Shown in pieces: positions 7,182 through 7,796 of a stretch of DNA of 7,796 nt. Made by a program: the position numbers and the translations under genes. Each line of letters begins with the position of its first letter. The first letter of the stretch is position 1. Origin of the DNA: Aquificaceae bacterium UBA2488 (GTDB taxonomy: Bacteria > Aquificota > Aquificia > Aquificales > Aquificaceae); assembly GCA_002341805.1 (NCBI GenBank), contig DDOS01000071.1, positions 3,485 to 11,280 of the forward strand, read 5' to 3'. The notes under the pieces are model-generated. The model had not been told where the DNA came from. It did no database searches and saw only the letters and a list, made by a program, of their open reading frames with translations.

Positions 7182-7595
7182 CTAAGTCCAAAGAAGCTGC
7201 TCTAAAAATGTATCTAAGGATTCTTGGAATATCATATCTTCAAATACATTAGGATATAATTTTTTAATTATAAAAAGCGGTGGATAACCAACTCCCACCA
7301 CCGGTCTTGGCTTATGTCCTGCAGAAGACTTTGCCAGTTCAAATATGGCATCATAACCAGCTCTTATGGCTTCCTCTATATCAAAAAATCTCTCTATGGC
7401 TTCTCCATATTCAAGCAAGTATATATTTCCCACCGAAGACTTAAAACTATCCCAATCTAATATATTGGATATTAGCTTAGTGCCATGAAAGTCCACGAGT
7501 TCCACCGATTCCAGATCCACCAACTTGAAGGATACCATATAAAAGTTAATAAGGTACTCACCCACATATGTATCCAAATAAAAAAACAGGTTCAT
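7182..7595 (-). CDS. Conserved-looking hypothetical protein, 137 aa
   Basis: I do not recognise this small protein. It appears soluble. The first 20 residues are hydrophobic and aromatic (MNLFFYLDTYVGEYL), but they lack the basic start and cleavage site of a signal peptide. Its most distinctive segment is AGHKPRPVVGVGYPP (92-106), rich in Gly and Pro with a His-Lys-Pro-Arg run, which looks like a conserved loop or binding site. An acidic helix-like part (GEAIERFFDIEEAIRAGYDA, about 64-83) precedes it. The ATG shares an ATGA with the dapF stop (7592-7595), which supports both the start and that the gene is real. A second Met at residue 20 is a possible later start. Linkage to dapF suggests co-expression with lysine/DAP synthesis, but gives no function. 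Confidence 0.75.
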   Translation of the reverse strand: MNLFFYLDTYVGEYLINFYMVSFKLVDLESVELVDFHGTKLISNILDWDSFKSSVGNIYLLEYGEAIERFFDIEEAIRAGYDAIFELAKSSAGHKPRPVVGVGYPPLFIIKKLYPNVFEDMIFQESLDTFLEQLLWT

Positions 7596-7796
7596 TGGAA
7601 GATCTCGTAGGATATAATGCCTTCAAACACTTTTACGGTGGGCCCTTCTAAAAATACTTTATCGTTTTCTATGGTAATTTTTAATATCTCCCCAGAACTG
7701 GTAATGATATCCACTATATTAGAAACAGATAATCCAAGTAAATACGCATTTATACCACAAGCTGCACTTCCAGTCCCACAGGCTAATGTTTCTGCT
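7592..7796 (-). CDS. dapF: Diaminopimelate epimerase, C-terminal 67 residues (truncated by window end)
   Basis: DapF interconverts LL- and meso-diaminopimelate, the last shared step before lysine and the peptidoglycan cross-linking residue. The visible frame (codons from 7795 down to the TGA at 7592-7594) begins AETLACGTGSAACG, which is the signature around the second catalytic cysteine (Cys at codon 6 of the visible part) with its phosphate/carboxylate-binding glycines. It continues through SSGEILKIT and FLEGPTVKVFEG, the usual DapF C-terminus. The first catalytic cysteine and the start lie outside the window. The stop overlaps the start of the 137-aa gene by ATGA. It begins the visible minus-strand run. 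lysC at the other end of the window acts in the same pathway but on the opposite strand. Confidence 0.95.
   Translation of the reverse strand, partial: AETLACGTGSAACGINAYLLGLSVSNIVDIITSSGEILKITIENDKVFLEGPTVKVFEGIISYEIFQ

Overview
The window is AT-rich, gene-dense bacterial DNA. It uses many ATA (Ile) and AGA (Arg) codons, and several neighbouring genes overlap by a few bases. A heptose kinase for lipopolysaccharide core, diaminopimelate-pathway genes and a futalosine-type menaquinone enzyme together point to a Gram-negative, probably deep-branching bacterium. The style and gene set resemble Aquificales of the Hydrogenobaculum type. That placement rests on general recognition, not on a database match.

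Layout. On the + strand (1-1416) lie the C-terminal, ACT-domain part of an aspartate kinase (lysC, cut by the window start) and a one-domain heptose-7-phosphate kinase (hldA/rfaE1), joined by an ATGA overlap. The rest (1419-7796) is a single run of minus-strand genes. In transcription order these are: the 3' end of dapF (cut by the window end); an unrecognised 137-aa protein; a GlcF-like iron-sulfur protein with two 4Fe-4S motifs and two complete CCG domains; an MqnD-like 1,4-dihydroxy-6-naphthoate synthase; an unrecognised ~212-aa protein; phosphatidylglycerophosphatase A (pgpA); and an 859-aa diguanylate cyclase with CBS x4, PAS x2, GAF and GGDEF domains. The only sizeable gap in this run is 55 bases (7127-7181), where a weak promoter is possible. 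Elsewhere the genes overlap or sit within about 20 bases of each other, so they are probably co-transcribed and in part translationally coupled. The two strands converge at 1416/1419 with only two bases between the stop codons. No stretch over 300 bases lacks a gene.

Function. The window combines cell-envelope and amino-acid precursor supply (lysC and dapF for lysine/meso-DAP, hldA for LPS heptose, pgpA for phosphatidylglycerol) with quinone and redox chemistry (mqnD, GlcF-like protein) and one c-di-GMP signalling enzyme. The signalling enzyme stands out: its catalytic residues and inhibitory site are intact, and its N-terminal sensor looks designed to read nucleotide or energy state. I see no mobile element, CRISPR array, tRNA or rRNA, and no clear sign of an entirely new system. 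The two unrecognised conserved-looking proteins and the multi-sensor cyclase are the best leads.
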